64,000 nt of DNA from Lysobacterales bacterium. GTDB lineage: Bacteria > Pseudomonadota > Gammaproteobacteria > Xanthomonadales > Ahniellaceae. The DNA lies in NCBI GenBank assembly GCA_016721845.1, contig JADKHK010000003.1:372001-436000 (forward strand), given 5' to 3'. Below are positions 1 through 8,507 of the stretch, in pieces. The position numbers and the translations under genes are program-made. A model generated the notes under the pieces. The model did no database searches. It was not told the origin of the DNA and saw only the letters and a program-made list of their open reading frames with translations. Each line of letters starts with the position of its first letter. The stretch's first letter is position 1.

Positions 1-978
1 GTCAGCGTCGATCGCGAGCGTGTCCTGACCGCGAATGCAGCCGCAGCCCAGCTGCTGGACTGTCCACTGGCTGCACTGATCGATCAGCCACTCGATCGCG
101 CGGCTGAGGCATCGACCGCAGCAATGCAGGTGCTATCGACCATTCGCGGCCACGGCCTCGATGCACGCAGCGAATGGCGCGATGAACTCGTGCTGCCGGG
201 CGATCCGCCACGCGCATTGCTGATGCGTGCCGTACAGCTGTCCGGTGATGCGTCGCGTTACGTCGTCATCATCGATGACATGACCGTCATCGCACAGGCG
301 CAGCGCGAAGCGGCCTGGAGCGAGGTCGCGCGTCGACTCGCCCACGAGATCAAGAATCCGCTGACGCCGATCCAGCTTGCGGCCGAGCGCATGCAGCATC
401 GCTTCAAGGGCAAGCTCGATCCGGCCGACGCACAAGTGCTCGACCGCGCCACCCAGACCATCGTCGCGCAAGTGGAGGCCCTGAAGGGCCTGGTCAATGC
501 GTTCGGCGACTATGCCAAGCCGGCACGGATCGACCTGCGGCCATTGGCGCTCGACGCCTTGTTCGACGAAGTGCTCGATCTGTACGAGTCCAGCGGCCAA
601 TGCCGCATCTCCCGTGCCATCGCATCACCCTTGCCGTCGCTGCGTGGCGACCGCGAGCGCCTGCGGCAATTGCTGGTGAACCTGCTGACCAACGCGGTCG
701 AGGCAGGTGGACAGGGCGTTGCCGTGGAAGCGCAATTGTCGCAGCAAGGCGATCAACTCGAACTGGTGTTGCGCGACCACGGTCCGGGCCTGCCGGCGCA
801 GTTCGACGGCCGCTGGTTCGAACCGTACATGAGCACCAAGCCCAAGGGCGGCGGGCTCGGCCTGGCGATGGTGCAGAAGATCGCCGAAGAACACGGCGGC
901 CAGATTCGTGCCGAGAATGCCGAAGCGGGAGGCGCGCGCTTCGTGCTGATCCTGCCGATCACGCGCGCGCCGGCATGA
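1..978 (+). CDS. NtrY-like sensor histidine kinase, 5' end missing
   Basis: The frame is open from the first base, so the gene starts outside the window; 325 residues of its C-terminal part are visible. They hold the end of a PAS domain (motif VLTANAAAAQLLD near the start), a HisKA domain with the H-box RRLAHEIKNPLTPIQ (phosphorylated His at visible residue 115), and a HATPase domain with the N-box VNLLTNAVEAG and G-box GGGLGLAMVQKI. The sequence HEIKNPLTPIQLAAER is characteristic of the NtrY branch, membrane kinases for nitrogen or redox signals. No response regulator follows; instead the TGA overlaps the start of a glycosyltransferase gene (ATGA). The partner regulator may lie upstream, outside the window. 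The signal sensed cannot be told because the sensor part is missing. Confidence 0.9.
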   Translation, partial: VSVDRERVLTANAAAAQLLDCPLAALIDQPLDRAAEASTAAMQVLSTIRGHGLDARSEWRDELVLPGDPPRALLMRAVQLSGDASRYVVIIDDMTVIAQAQREAAWSEVARRLAHEIKNPLTPIQLAAERMQHRFKGKLDPADAQVLDRATQTIVAQVEALKGLVNAFGDYAKPARIDLRPLALDALFDEVLDLYESSGQCRISRAIASPLPSLRGDRERLRQLLVNLLTNAVEAGGQGVAVEAQLSQQGDQLELVLRDHGPGLPAQFDGRWFEPYMSTKPKGGGLGLAMVQKIAEEHGGQIRAENAEAGGARFVLILPITRAPA

Positions 979-2690
979 CCTTGCGCAGCCGCGATTTCTG
1001 GTTCGTGCTGGCCCTGGCCTTGCTGGTGCTCGGCATCGGCATCGGCCTGCGCGACCCGTGGCCGGCGGACGAACCGCGCTTCGTGCTGGTCGCGAAGCAG
1101 ATGGTCGACAGCGGCCAGTATCTCGTGCCGCACCGCGGCGCCGAGATCTATCCCGACAAGCCGCCGCTGTTCATGTGGCTGCTCGCGTCGGCGCATGCGC
1201 TCACCGGCGAATGGCGCAGCGCGTTCCTGCTGCCCTCGCTGCTGGCGAGTCTCGGCACGATCGCTCTCACTTTCGATCTCGCGCTGAAGTTGTGGGGTCG
1301 CCGCGCGGCACGTCTGGCAGCGCTGATGCTGCTGTTCGCGTTCCAGTTCACCTATCAGGCCAAGCGCGCGCAAATCGATCCGTTCCTGGTCTTCGCGATG
1401 ACCGCGGCAACGCACGCATTCATGACCCATGCGCTGCTTGCGCCATCGCGTGCTACCCATGCCGCCGGCTGGTTCATGGCCGCGATCGGCACGATCAGCA
1501 AGGGCGTCGGTGCACTGGCCCTGCTGATGTTGCCGGTGATTGCGGTGGCGAAAAGGATCGCGGGACGGAGCCCGCTCCCACAAAAGAATCTCCCTCAGCA
1601 TTGGTACATGCCGCCCGTGGGAGCGGGCTCCGCCCCGCGATCGTTCGACTGGATCTGGGGCCTGCTCGCCTTCCTCGCCGCCGCATCGCTCTGGCTCGGT
1701 CCCTTGTTGATCACGACGGTGACGCGCGACGACCCCGAGCTGTCCGCCTACGTCCGCGAGATCCTGCTCGGCCAGACCGCGCGCCGCTATGCGAATCCCG
1801 ACCATCATTTCCAGCCGTGGTGGTATTTAGGCGAAGTGATGCTGACGACCTGGCTGCCGTTCGTGCTCGCCTGGCCATGGGCGCTGGCGTTTGCATGGCG
1901 ACAACTGCGTGCTCGGCGCGATGCGCGCGTGTTCATCCCGCTGGCGTGGTCGACCCTGGTGCTGCTGTTCTTTTCGCTGTCGCCGGGCAAGCGCGACATG
2001 TACATCCTGCCGATCCTGCCGATGCTCTGCGTCGCGCTCGCGCCCGGCCTCGTCTTCGCGAACCGCCGCAAGGGTTTCCGAGGCCTCGTGTTCGGCTTCG
2101 TTCTGGCACTGTCCCTGCCCTTGCTGATCGGCGGCCTGATGGCCGCGCTCGGCGAACCGGCCTTCGAAGCGAAGCAGGAAGCGGCACGCGGCCTGACCGG
2201 CGCGAGCGATGCGCTGTGGTGGATGTTGGCGAGCGTCGGCGCCGTGGGAGTCGCGGCCACCGCCATCGGGCGCACGCGCCACGCACTGCGCGCCTGCTTT
2301 GCGCTGATGACGGCGCTGTGGATCGGAATCGGCACGGTCGCCTATCCGCTGCTGGACGCACACAGTTCCGGTCGCGCGATCATGCAGCATGCCCGCGATG
2401 TCGCCGGGCCCGAAGTCACGCTCGGATTGGTCGGCTGGCGCGAGCAGAACCTGCTGCAGGCCATCGGTCCGGTGGCCGAGTTCGGTTTCAAGCGCCCCGC
2501 CACGGAACAGTTTGCCGCGGCGAGCGCGTGGCTGCGCGTCGCACCGGCGCAACGTGCGTTGTTCGCCGAAGCCACGAGCCTGCCCGACTGCGTCGACGCA
2601 ACGCGGCGCATCGCGCTCGGTTCGAGCAATCGCCGCGACTGGGTCCTGTTGCGTGCGGACGCCATCGAGGGCTGCACGGAGTCGCGATGA
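975..2690 (+). CDS. ArnT/PMT-family membrane glycosyltransferase
   Basis: A 571-residue multi-pass inner-membrane protein of the ArnT/dolichyl-phosphate-mannose mannosyltransferase type. The N-terminal helix is followed by RDPWPADEPRFVLVAKQM, the conserved first periplasmic loop with the acidic catalytic motif, and by YPDKPPLFMWL, both typical of ArnT-like enzymes that move a sugar from a polyprenyl phosphate to lipid A or another envelope acceptor. The start at 975 overlaps the kinase stop (ATGA); longer upstream extension in the same frame would run inside the kinase gene. Residues about 194-223 are encoded by a REP-like inverted repeat inserted in frame, which adds a polar, Pro-rich stretch between membrane helices. 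The donor and acceptor cannot be decided from sequence. The end overlaps the next gene by four bases. Confidence 0.85.
   Translation: MTLRSRDFWFVLALALLVLGIGIGLRDPWPADEPRFVLVAKQMVDSGQYLVPHRGAEIYPDKPPLFMWLLASAHALTGEWRSAFLLPSLLASLGTIALTFDLALKLWGRRAARLAALMLLFAFQFTYQAKRAQIDPFLVFAMTAATHAFMTHALLAPSRATHAAGWFMAAIGTISKGVGALALLMLPVIAVAKRIAGRSPLPQKNLPQHWYMPPVGAGSAPRSFDWIWGLLAFLAAASLWLGPLLITTVTRDDPELSAYVREILLGQTARRYANPDHHFQPWWYLGEVMLTTWLPFVLAWPWALAFAWRQLRARRDARVFIPLAWSTLVLLFFSLSPGKRDMYILPILPMLCVALAPGLVFANRRKGFRGLVFGFVLALSLPLLIGGLMAALGEPAFEAKQEAARGLTGASDALWWMLASVGAVGVAATAIGRTRHALRACFALMTALWIGIGTVAYPLLDAHSSGRAIMQHARDVAGPEVTLGLVGWREQNLLQAIGPVAEFGFKRPATEQFAAASAWLRVAPAQRALFAEATSLPDCVDATRRIALGSSNRRDWVLLRADAIEGCTESR
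1556..1642. repeat. REP-like inverted repeat inside a coding sequence
   Basis: Two 26-base arms (1556-1581 and 1617-1642) are reverse complements with one mismatch, around a 35-base spacer. The arm core is GGGAGCGGGCTCCG. The 87-base unit is exactly 29 codons and keeps the glycosyltransferase frame open. A diverged element of similar design lies at 43666-43747. The form matches paired REP sequences (REPIN) common between genes in pseudomonads and xanthomonads. Confidence 0.8.
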
Positions 2691-3787
2691 GCGATGACCC
2701 GATCAAGCCGGCGCTGGCGCGCATCAAGGGTCGCGGGGCGGCGACGAATCGCGAGGGACGGTTCGAGGCCACGCGGGTCGAACGCGAAGACGACGGCTGG
2801 TTTCCCGAAGCCGATCTGGGCGCGACCACCCGGCCCGCGACCACCGTGACCCACGAGCGCGCACGCAGCATCATCAGCCGCAACGACTCGCCGGACATCC
2901 CGTTCACGCAGTCGATCAACATGTTCCGGGGCTGCGAGCACGGGTGTTTTTATTGCTATGCGCGACCGACGCACAGCTACCTGAATCTTTCCGCCGGGCT
3001 CGACTTCGAGACAAGGCTGACCGCGAAGACCAATGCCGCCGAGCAACTGCGCATCGAGCTCGCGCGACCGGGCTATGTCTGTTCGACGATCAACCTCGGC
3101 GCGAACACCGATCCGTACCAGCCGATCGAGCGCGAGCAGCGACTCACGCGCGGCATCATCGAGGTGCTGTCCGAGTGTGCGCATCCGCTGACCATCATCA
3201 CCAAGAACGCGATGGTCGAGCGCGATCTGGATCTGCTCGCGCCGATGGCGGAGAAACAGCTCGTCCACGTGTTCCTGTCGGTCACCTCGATGGACAACAT
3301 GCTGTCATCGAAGATGGAACCGCGGGCGAGCGCGCCGCACCGGCGCATCGCGGCGATTCGGCGCCTGCACGAAGCCGGCATCCCGGTCGGCGTGTTCGTC
3401 GCACCGATCATTCCGATGATCAACGACCGCGATCTTGAAGCGGTGCTGGAAGCGGCACGCGAGGCCGGCGCGCGCAGCGCGAGTTACACCATCGTGCGCC
3501 TGCCGCACGAGTTGAAGGACCTGTTCCGGGAGTGGCTGGCGGTGCATTACCCGGACCGGGCCGCGCACGTGATGAGCCTGGTGCAGCAAATGCGCGGCGG
3601 CCGCGACTATGTCGCCGACTTCAAGACCCGGATGCGCGGCGAAGGCGTGTTCGCGGAGCTGATCCGGCGCCGCTTCCGCGTCGCGGTTCAGCGACTCGGT
3701 TACATCGGTCGCAACGAAGAGGTCGCGCTCGACACCTCGCAATTCCGCGCGCCGCGGCTGGCCTCGCCGCAGGGCGAATTGTTCTAA
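2687..3787 (+). CDS. PA0069-family radical SAM protein (SplB-like)
   Basis: A 366-residue radical SAM protein. The cluster motif is CEHGCFYCYA (CxxxCxxC) at about residue 83, which binds a 4Fe-4S cluster used with S-adenosylmethionine to make a radical. The surrounding sequence (SRNDSPDIPFTQSINMFRGC, then STINLGANTDPYQPIE) is that of the PA0069-type branch, distantly related to spore photoproduct lyase SplB; the substrate of this branch is not known to me. It has no membrane segment and should be cytoplasmic. The ATG at 2687 overlaps the stop of the glycosyltransferase (ATGA), so the two are probably translated from one message, although no functional link is evident. Confidence 0.9.
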   Translation: MSDDPIKPALARIKGRGAATNREGRFEATRVEREDDGWFPEADLGATTRPATTVTHERARSIISRNDSPDIPFTQSINMFRGCEHGCFYCYARPTHSYLNLSAGLDFETRLTAKTNAAEQLRIELARPGYVCSTINLGANTDPYQPIEREQRLTRGIIEVLSECAHPLTIITKNAMVERDLDLLAPMAEKQLVHVFLSVTSMDNMLSSKMEPRASAPHRRIAAIRRLHEAGIPVGVFVAPIIPMINDRDLEAVLEAAREAGARSASYTIVRLPHELKDLFREWLAVHYPDRAAHVMSLVQQMRGGRDYVADFKTRMRGEGVFAELIRRRFRVAVQRLGYIGRNEEVALDTSQFRAPRLASPQGELF

Positions 3788-3790
3788 GGT

Positions 3791-6154
3791 TCAGAAGTCG
3801 ATGCGCGCATCGATGCCGACGATGCGGTCATAGGCGTGATAGGGCGTGAGCTCAATGCTGCGGCCATAACTGTCGGCGACATAGCGATCGTCGAGCAGAT
3901 TGGTGCCCCAGGCCGACAGGTCGACGCGCCCGCGCCGGAAGCCGACGCGCAGGTCGAGCAGATCGCGGGCATCCAGGCGTTCGAGCGAGGCATTGTCGTT
4001 GACGATCCAGGTCGATGCGGCATGGCTGAAATGAGCGCCGACGTAGAGGCCATTGGCATAGCGCCAGCGCCCGCCGACACCCAGGGTCCAGGCGGGTGCG
4101 CCGCGCACCGCCGCGTCGTCGCGCGGCAATGGCGCGAGGTTCGAATGCGTGTGCATCCAGCCGGCCTGCAGCCACCATTCGCCGCGCGCGTGCGGCTGGG
4201 CGTTCAATTGCAGTTCGCTGCCGAGAATCTCGCTGTCGAAGCGCAGGGCGTCGTCGACGCTGCCGGTGAGGTTCGCGACGCGATCGCGCCAGTCGTGGTG
4301 GTAGAGGCGCACTTCGAGTTGGAGCGATGCGCCGAGCGGTCGCAGCCACGCGATCTCGCTGCTGCGCAGCCGTTCCAGGGCCGAATCCGGGCTGAGCGCC
4401 AGCGAATTCACGTCCGAACCGAGAAAGCCGTCGCGCCATTGCAAGGCCAGCCACTGGCCGTCGCGGTCTCGCCAACGCAGGGCGGCACTCGGCAACCACA
4501 GCGTGTCGCCGTGGCGGATGCGGTCGTTGCGTGCACTGACCAGTGCCTCCAGGGCTTGCGCGCAAGTCGCCAGACCGGGATGGCGTCCGGGTGCGATCGC
4601 GCAGTTGCTGGCGACGATATCGCGCACGTCGATGCGCGAGGCCGAATCGGTGTCGACGCTGCGCAAGCCGACGTGTCCGTCCCAGTGCTCGCCATCGTCG
4701 TACTGCCACTCGACATGGGCCTGCGGCAGGTCGGTGCGCGCCGTTTCCGAGTTCGCATAGCTCAGACTGCCGGCGCCCGGGCCAGCCGGCACCATGCCCA
4801 GCGTGCTGGCACTGGCGCCATTGATGACGAAGCGGCGCTGGCCATGAATGCGGTAGTCGCGGCGCGCCTGCATCAGCCCGACGCTGAACGTGGCGCGCGG
4901 TCCGGGCGCAAGCTCGACGCGGGCCTCGGCGTGGTGCATGTGGATGTAGGCCGGTTGCGCCGGACTGAGCACGCCGAGATCGTAACGCGTGACCGCGGCC
5001 CGCGTATCGGAGCTGCCCGCCAGCGCGACTGCGCGCCAATGCTCGCCCGCCTGCCATTGCCAACTCGCCGCCGCACCGCGCAACGCGATCTCGGCGCCGA
5101 TCACGCAATGCGGTTGTCCACCACCGCAAGGCGTTTCGGCGCCGCCGAGATCGGCCCGCTGGAAATCGAGGGCGCTGGCTTGCAGCAGATGCGCACGCTC
5201 GGGACTTTGCCAAGCCAGTCGTGCGGCGTACTGATGTTGCCGGAACACGTCCGGCTGGGCCTCGCCATCGATCGATTCGTCACCGATCTGGCGGCTGAAT
5301 CCAAGCGCCGTGCGCAGCCCCGGAATACCCGCGGCACCGGTCGCGGTGGCACTGAGTTGCGGGGCCAAGGCGGGCGCATAGGACAGACCGAGGCCGACTT
5401 GGGTATCGGCAGCCGGCGCGCGTGTCGCCATCGCCAAGTCGCCGGCGCCGGCGCCGTAAGCGCTGGCCAGCCCGGTGCCGCTGCGGGTGATGTCGAGTGA
5501 GCGCACCAGACCGAGGCCGGGACGATTGAACAGCCAGGCTTCGGCCGGCAGCGGAATGCCGTCGATGGTCAGCAGACTGGCGCGCTGACTGGGCGACAAG
5601 CGTGATGCGCCGACACCACGGATGACGTCGCTGGAAGCCATGCCGTAGACGCCGGGCGCACGTGCCACTGCGGTCGTGTAGTCATGCAAGGCGTCGTCAT
5701 CGAAACGCGCATCGCCGAGCGTGGTGCGTGCAACGGCGGGGCTTCGCTCACCGGGCGTGCGCGACTGTTCGACCGGCGACGGCAACGCCGCCGGATCGGT
5801 CGCCGCTTCGATGGTGAGTGCCGCGGCGCGCTGATTCGCGGCATCGGCATCCACCGCCGCGACAACGGTGATGTCACCGGCCTGTTGCATCCAGTTGAGG
5901 TCCAGTTGCGCCGAGAGCCGATCGAGCGCATCGGCGACCGTCATGTCGGCCGGGATCACCGTGGTCGTGCGTTGCGCCGCCAGACCTGGCGCCAGCAGGA
6001 TGCGGCAACCACTCGCCGCGGCAAGCGCCCGCGTGGCCCCCAGCAAGTCCGACACCGGCAAGGGCTCGGCGAGCGGACGCGTCGGCACGCAGGCCTGTGT
6101 CGGCGCGACGGCCAGCAACCCGAGCAAACTCGCTCCCCAACCTCTTGCCTGCAT
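3791..6154 (-). CDS. TonB-dependent outer-membrane receptor with STN signalling domain (FecA-type)
   Basis: About 787 residues. I chose the start at 6154 because it gives a clean signal peptide (MQARGWGASLLGLLAVAPTQA); a start 36 bases upstream at 6190 is possible. Residues about 35-100 form a secretin/TonB short N-terminal (STN) domain, the periplasmic part that signals to a FecR anti-sigma factor. A plug region follows (RAPGVYGMASSDVIRGVGAS, LLTIDGIPLPAE), then a beta-barrel that ends in an aromatic residue (RIDF), as outer-membrane barrels do. It is the last gene of a minus-strand run tonB, sigma, fecR, receptor. The ligand is unknown; iron chelates are the usual cargo, but nothing here proves that. 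The stop lies just 4 bases from the convergent radical SAM gene. Confidence 0.9.
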   Translation of the reverse strand: MQARGWGASLLGLLAVAPTQACVPTRPLAEPLPVSDLLGATRALAAASGCRILLAPGLAAQRTTTVIPADMTVADALDRLSAQLDLNWMQQAGDITVVAAVDADAANQRAAALTIEAATDPAALPSPVEQSRTPGERSPAVARTTLGDARFDDDALHDYTTAVARAPGVYGMASSDVIRGVGASRLSPSQRASLLTIDGIPLPAEAWLFNRPGLGLVRSLDITRSGTGLASAYGAGAGDLAMATRAPAADTQVGLGLSYAPALAPQLSATATGAAGIPGLRTALGFSRQIGDESIDGEAQPDVFRQHQYAARLAWQSPERAHLLQASALDFQRADLGGAETPCGGGQPHCVIGAEIALRGAAASWQWQAGEHWRAVALAGSSDTRAAVTRYDLGVLSPAQPAYIHMHHAEARVELAPGPRATFSVGLMQARRDYRIHGQRRFVINGASASTLGMVPAGPGAGSLSYANSETARTDLPQAHVEWQYDDGEHWDGHVGLRSVDTDSASRIDVRDIVASNCAIAPGRHPGLATCAQALEALVSARNDRIRHGDTLWLPSAALRWRDRDGQWLALQWRDGFLGSDVNSLALSPDSALERLRSSEIAWLRPLGASLQLEVRLYHHDWRDRVANLTGSVDDALRFDSEILGSELQLNAQPHARGEWWLQAGWMHTHSNLAPLPRDDAAVRGAPAWTLGVGGRWRYANGLYVGAHFSHAASTWIVNDNASLERLDARDLLDLRVGFRRGRVDLSAWGTNLLDDRYVADSYGRSIELTPYHAYDRIVGIDARIDF

Positions 6155-6199
6155 CGATCGGCGTCCTTCCGCAAGGAATGCAGCACGCACCCTAGCGGG

Positions 6200-7120
6200 T
6201 TAAGGCAACGCGCGCAGAATCACGATACCGGGCCCGTCGAACAGCACGTCGACAGCGAATTCGCGCGCCAAGGTCGCCAGTGCCGCCTGTCGTTCCTCGG
6301 GCGTGCGCATCGGCAGCGCGGCATCGAGTCCGGCATGGCCCGGCGCGGCACCGATCCATTGCACGCGCCGACCCTCGAAGGCCGCCCATTGCGACAATGC
6401 CAATGCGGCCGGTGCGTGATCCAGCACCAGCAGGCCGGCCACGTCGCGACGTTCCTGCCAGGCGCGCTGCGCGATCGCCGCACCGCGCCACTCGACCTGC
6501 TCGCCCGCCGCGACCTGCAATGCCGCGTGACCCGCCCGCGTCACCTCGACCAAGCCGCTGGCAACGCTGACGCGCAGCACGTCGGGCGCCGTCTGGACTT
6601 CGAAGCGGGTGCCGATGTCGCGCACGCTCGCATCGCGATGCCGCAGCGTCAGCGGACGTGGATCGGCGGCCACGTCCACGATCACGGCACCGCGCAGCAA
6701 TTCGATCTTGCGCCCGGTCGCATCGAAATCGATCGCCACCAGCGAATCCGGCGCCAGCCGCAATTGCGTGCCGTCGTCGAGCACGAGTTCACGCGCGACG
6801 CCCGGCGCGCTGGCGGCGTCGGCGCGCAGCTGCTCCGACCAGCGCGGACCGAACAGCAGCGCGAACACGGCGACTGCGGCGAAACCTGCGCCCAGCCAGA
6901 CCGGATGCCGACGCACGAACCCGGGCGACACGGCCACCGCCACGGGTTCGCTCGGTTCGGCGGCGGCATTGAATGTGATCAAGGCGTCGAGGTAGGCCAA
7001 GCGATGGGTTTCGTCGAGCGCCAGCCAGGCATCGAACGCCCGCTGCACGGCCGCATCTGCGGGTGCGTCGCGCACCTCGATCAGCCATTGCACCGCCTGT
7101 TCGTGCAGCAGTTCGTTCAC
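6200..7120 (-). CDS. FecR-type anti-sigma factor
   Basis: 306 residues. The N-terminal cytoplasmic part (QAVQWLIEVRDAPADAAVQ, FDAWLALDETHRLAYLDAL) is the DUF4880 helical domain that binds an ECF sigma factor. One membrane helix follows near residues 73-92 (AVFALLFG), then a periplasmic FecR domain (LVLDDGTQLRLAPDSLVAID) and a C-terminal STN-like segment that contacts the receptor. In FecIRA systems the loaded receptor signals through FecR to free the sigma factor. The gene lies between the sigma gene and the receptor gene, with 45 bases to the receptor start used here. All three are read in the same direction. Confidence 0.92.
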   Translation of the reverse strand: MNELLHEQAVQWLIEVRDAPADAAVQRAFDAWLALDETHRLAYLDALITFNAAAEPSEPVAVAVSPGFVRRHPVWLGAGFAAVAVFALLFGPRWSEQLRADAASAPGVARELVLDDGTQLRLAPDSLVAIDFDATGRKIELLRGAVIVDVAADPRPLTLRHRDASVRDIGTRFEVQTAPDVLRVSVASGLVEVTRAGHAALQVAAGEQVEWRGAAIAQRAWQERRDVAGLLVLDHAPAALALSQWAAFEGRRVQWIGAAPGHAGLDAALPMRTPEERQAALATLAREFAVDVLFDGPGIVILRALP

Positions 7121-7196
7121 TGGTCACTCCTCATGCACAACAGACGCGCGCACGGCACGTCTCCCCCAGAGTCGACGCCGGCGATCGGTCGGACCA

Positions 7197-7697
7197 TCAT
7201 CGGCTGCCTCCCGGCAGCAGCGCCGTCAGCTGTCGCAAGGCCTGGGTCATGTGGTTCTCGACCGTCTTCGCGGTGATGCCGAGCGCCGCCGCCGTTTCCT
7301 TGAGGCTCAGTCCTTCGACCCGCACCAGCCACAAGACGCGGCGGCGTTGCTCGGGCAGCTGCGCCAGCGCCCGACTCACGGTCGCGAGTTGTTCGCGCAC
7401 CAGCAGATGCGTCTCCGGCCCGGCCTCGTCCGAGGTCGTCGCGTCGATCACCGCTTCGGCATCCTCGATCGCCGGACCGCGCACGTTGCGCCGGCGCAAG
7501 GCGTCGCGGGCGAGGTTGTAGCCGACCTGGAACAGGAAGGCCTTGGGATCACGGACGCCGGCGAAAGGTGCGTCGAGCAGGCGCATCGCGGTGTCCTGGA
7601 CACAGTCTTCGGCCAAGGCGACATCGCCCAGCACGCGCGCCAGCACCGCGCGAAGTTCGGTCGCGTGGGCGGCGAATACCGCAGTCCAGGCGCTCAT
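7197..7697 (-). CDS. FecI-type ECF sigma factor
   Basis: 166 residues with region 2 (VLGDVALAEDCVQDTAMRLL, FQVGYNLARDALRRRN) and region 4 (ALAQLPEQRRRVLWLVRVEG, then LKETAAALGITAKTVENHMT, a helix-turn-helix). It directs RNA polymerase to promoters of the iron-transport type, usually its own cluster. The start at 7697 is chosen because its ATG overlaps the TGA of the upstream TonB gene (ATGA). The open frame continues further upstream, but that part lies within the TonB gene and does not resemble a sigma factor. It is the second gene of the four-gene unit. Confidence 0.93.
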   Translation of the reverse strand: MSAWTAVFAAHATELRAVLARVLGDVALAEDCVQDTAMRLLDAPFAGVRDPKAFLFQVGYNLARDALRRRNVRGPAIEDAEAVIDATTSDEAGPETHLLVREQLATVSRALAQLPEQRRRVLWLVRVEGLSLKETAAALGITAKTVENHMTQALRQLTALLPGGSR

Positions 7698-8431
7698 TCG
7701 CGACGCAACCGGTATTCCACCGGCAAGCTGAGGTCGGTGATTGCGAACGCGCCGGCAGGCGGTGGAGGCAGCGGCGATGCCTGCGCGATCAGCCGTGTCG
7801 CCGCGGCATCGAGCTGGGCGTGACCGGAACTGCGCTCGATTTCCGAGCGCAGGACCTCGCCCTGCCGCGACACGCGTGCGCGCAACCACACCGTGCCCTC
7901 GACGCCCTGCTGACGGGCGCGCTCCGGGTAGTGCTGGAAGCGACGCAAGTGGGCCAGCACGTCCCACAGATAGGGGTCGTCGCCCGACACGGCGGACGCC
8001 GGCTGCGGCGGCGCGGCGGTGGTCGCGTCATCGCGCGCACCCGTCTCGACCGTCGTCGGAGGCATCGGCAGGGTATTCACGGCAGAACGCTCGTCCGCCG
8101 CATCCCGATGGGGCGCCGGTGCCGCGACGAGACTGCGCGGTGCAGCACTGGCCGATTCGCGCATCGTCGGCGTCGGCGTTCTTGCCGGGGCCGTCCGTGG
8201 GGGTGCCGGCACGGGACGCTGCGGCACTGCCGCCTGCCAATCGATCAGCAGCGGCGACGCCGGGGCGTTCGACTGCGTGCCGGCCGCACCCTGACGCATC
8301 AGCAACAGACCGAGCAGCACCCCATGCAGGACCAGCGATACGCTCAAGCCGACCACGAAGCCGGCACTGACGCGCAATCGCGACGGCGTGGGATCAAGCG
8401 CAGCGATGGGCGAGTCATCGGTTCCGGGCAT
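7694..8431 (-). CDS. TonB-family energy-transducing protein
   Basis: 245 residues. One membrane helix near residues 22-45 (GFVVGLSVSLVLHGVLLGLL) anchors the protein in the inner membrane. A Pro/Ala-rich spacer follows (VPAPPRTAPARTPTPT) that spans the periplasm, then a TonB C-terminal domain (HYPERARQQGVEGTVWLRAR, LDAAATRLIAQASPLPPPP). TonB passes proton-motive energy to outer-membrane receptors. Its position at the head of the sigma/FecR/receptor run suggests a dedicated TonB for this receptor. No exbB or exbD is in the window, so it must use one encoded elsewhere. The stop overlaps the sigma start. Confidence 0.9.
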   Translation of the reverse strand: MPGTDDSPIAALDPTPSRLRVSAGFVVGLSVSLVLHGVLLGLLLMRQGAAGTQSNAPASPLLIDWQAAVPQRPVPAPPRTAPARTPTPTMRESASAAPRSLVAAPAPHRDAADERSAVNTLPMPPTTVETGARDDATTAAPPQPASAVSGDDPYLWDVLAHLRRFQHYPERARQQGVEGTVWLRARVSRQGEVLRSEIERSSGHAQLDAAATRLIAQASPLPPPPAGAFAITDLSLPVEYRLRRE

Positions 8432-8507
8432 CTGCAGTCGCTGTGGCGGCGGCGGACATGCTTGCAGCGGTTGCGCAAGCCCGTCCAGTCAGCGCGTCTC
8501 GACGCGC

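Noticed and set aside
3836..5500. Long plus-strand open frames opposite the TonB-dependent receptor, and similar long frames elsewhere
   Set aside because: They arise from the high GC codon bias of the genuine gene on the other strand and show no domain-like sequence.
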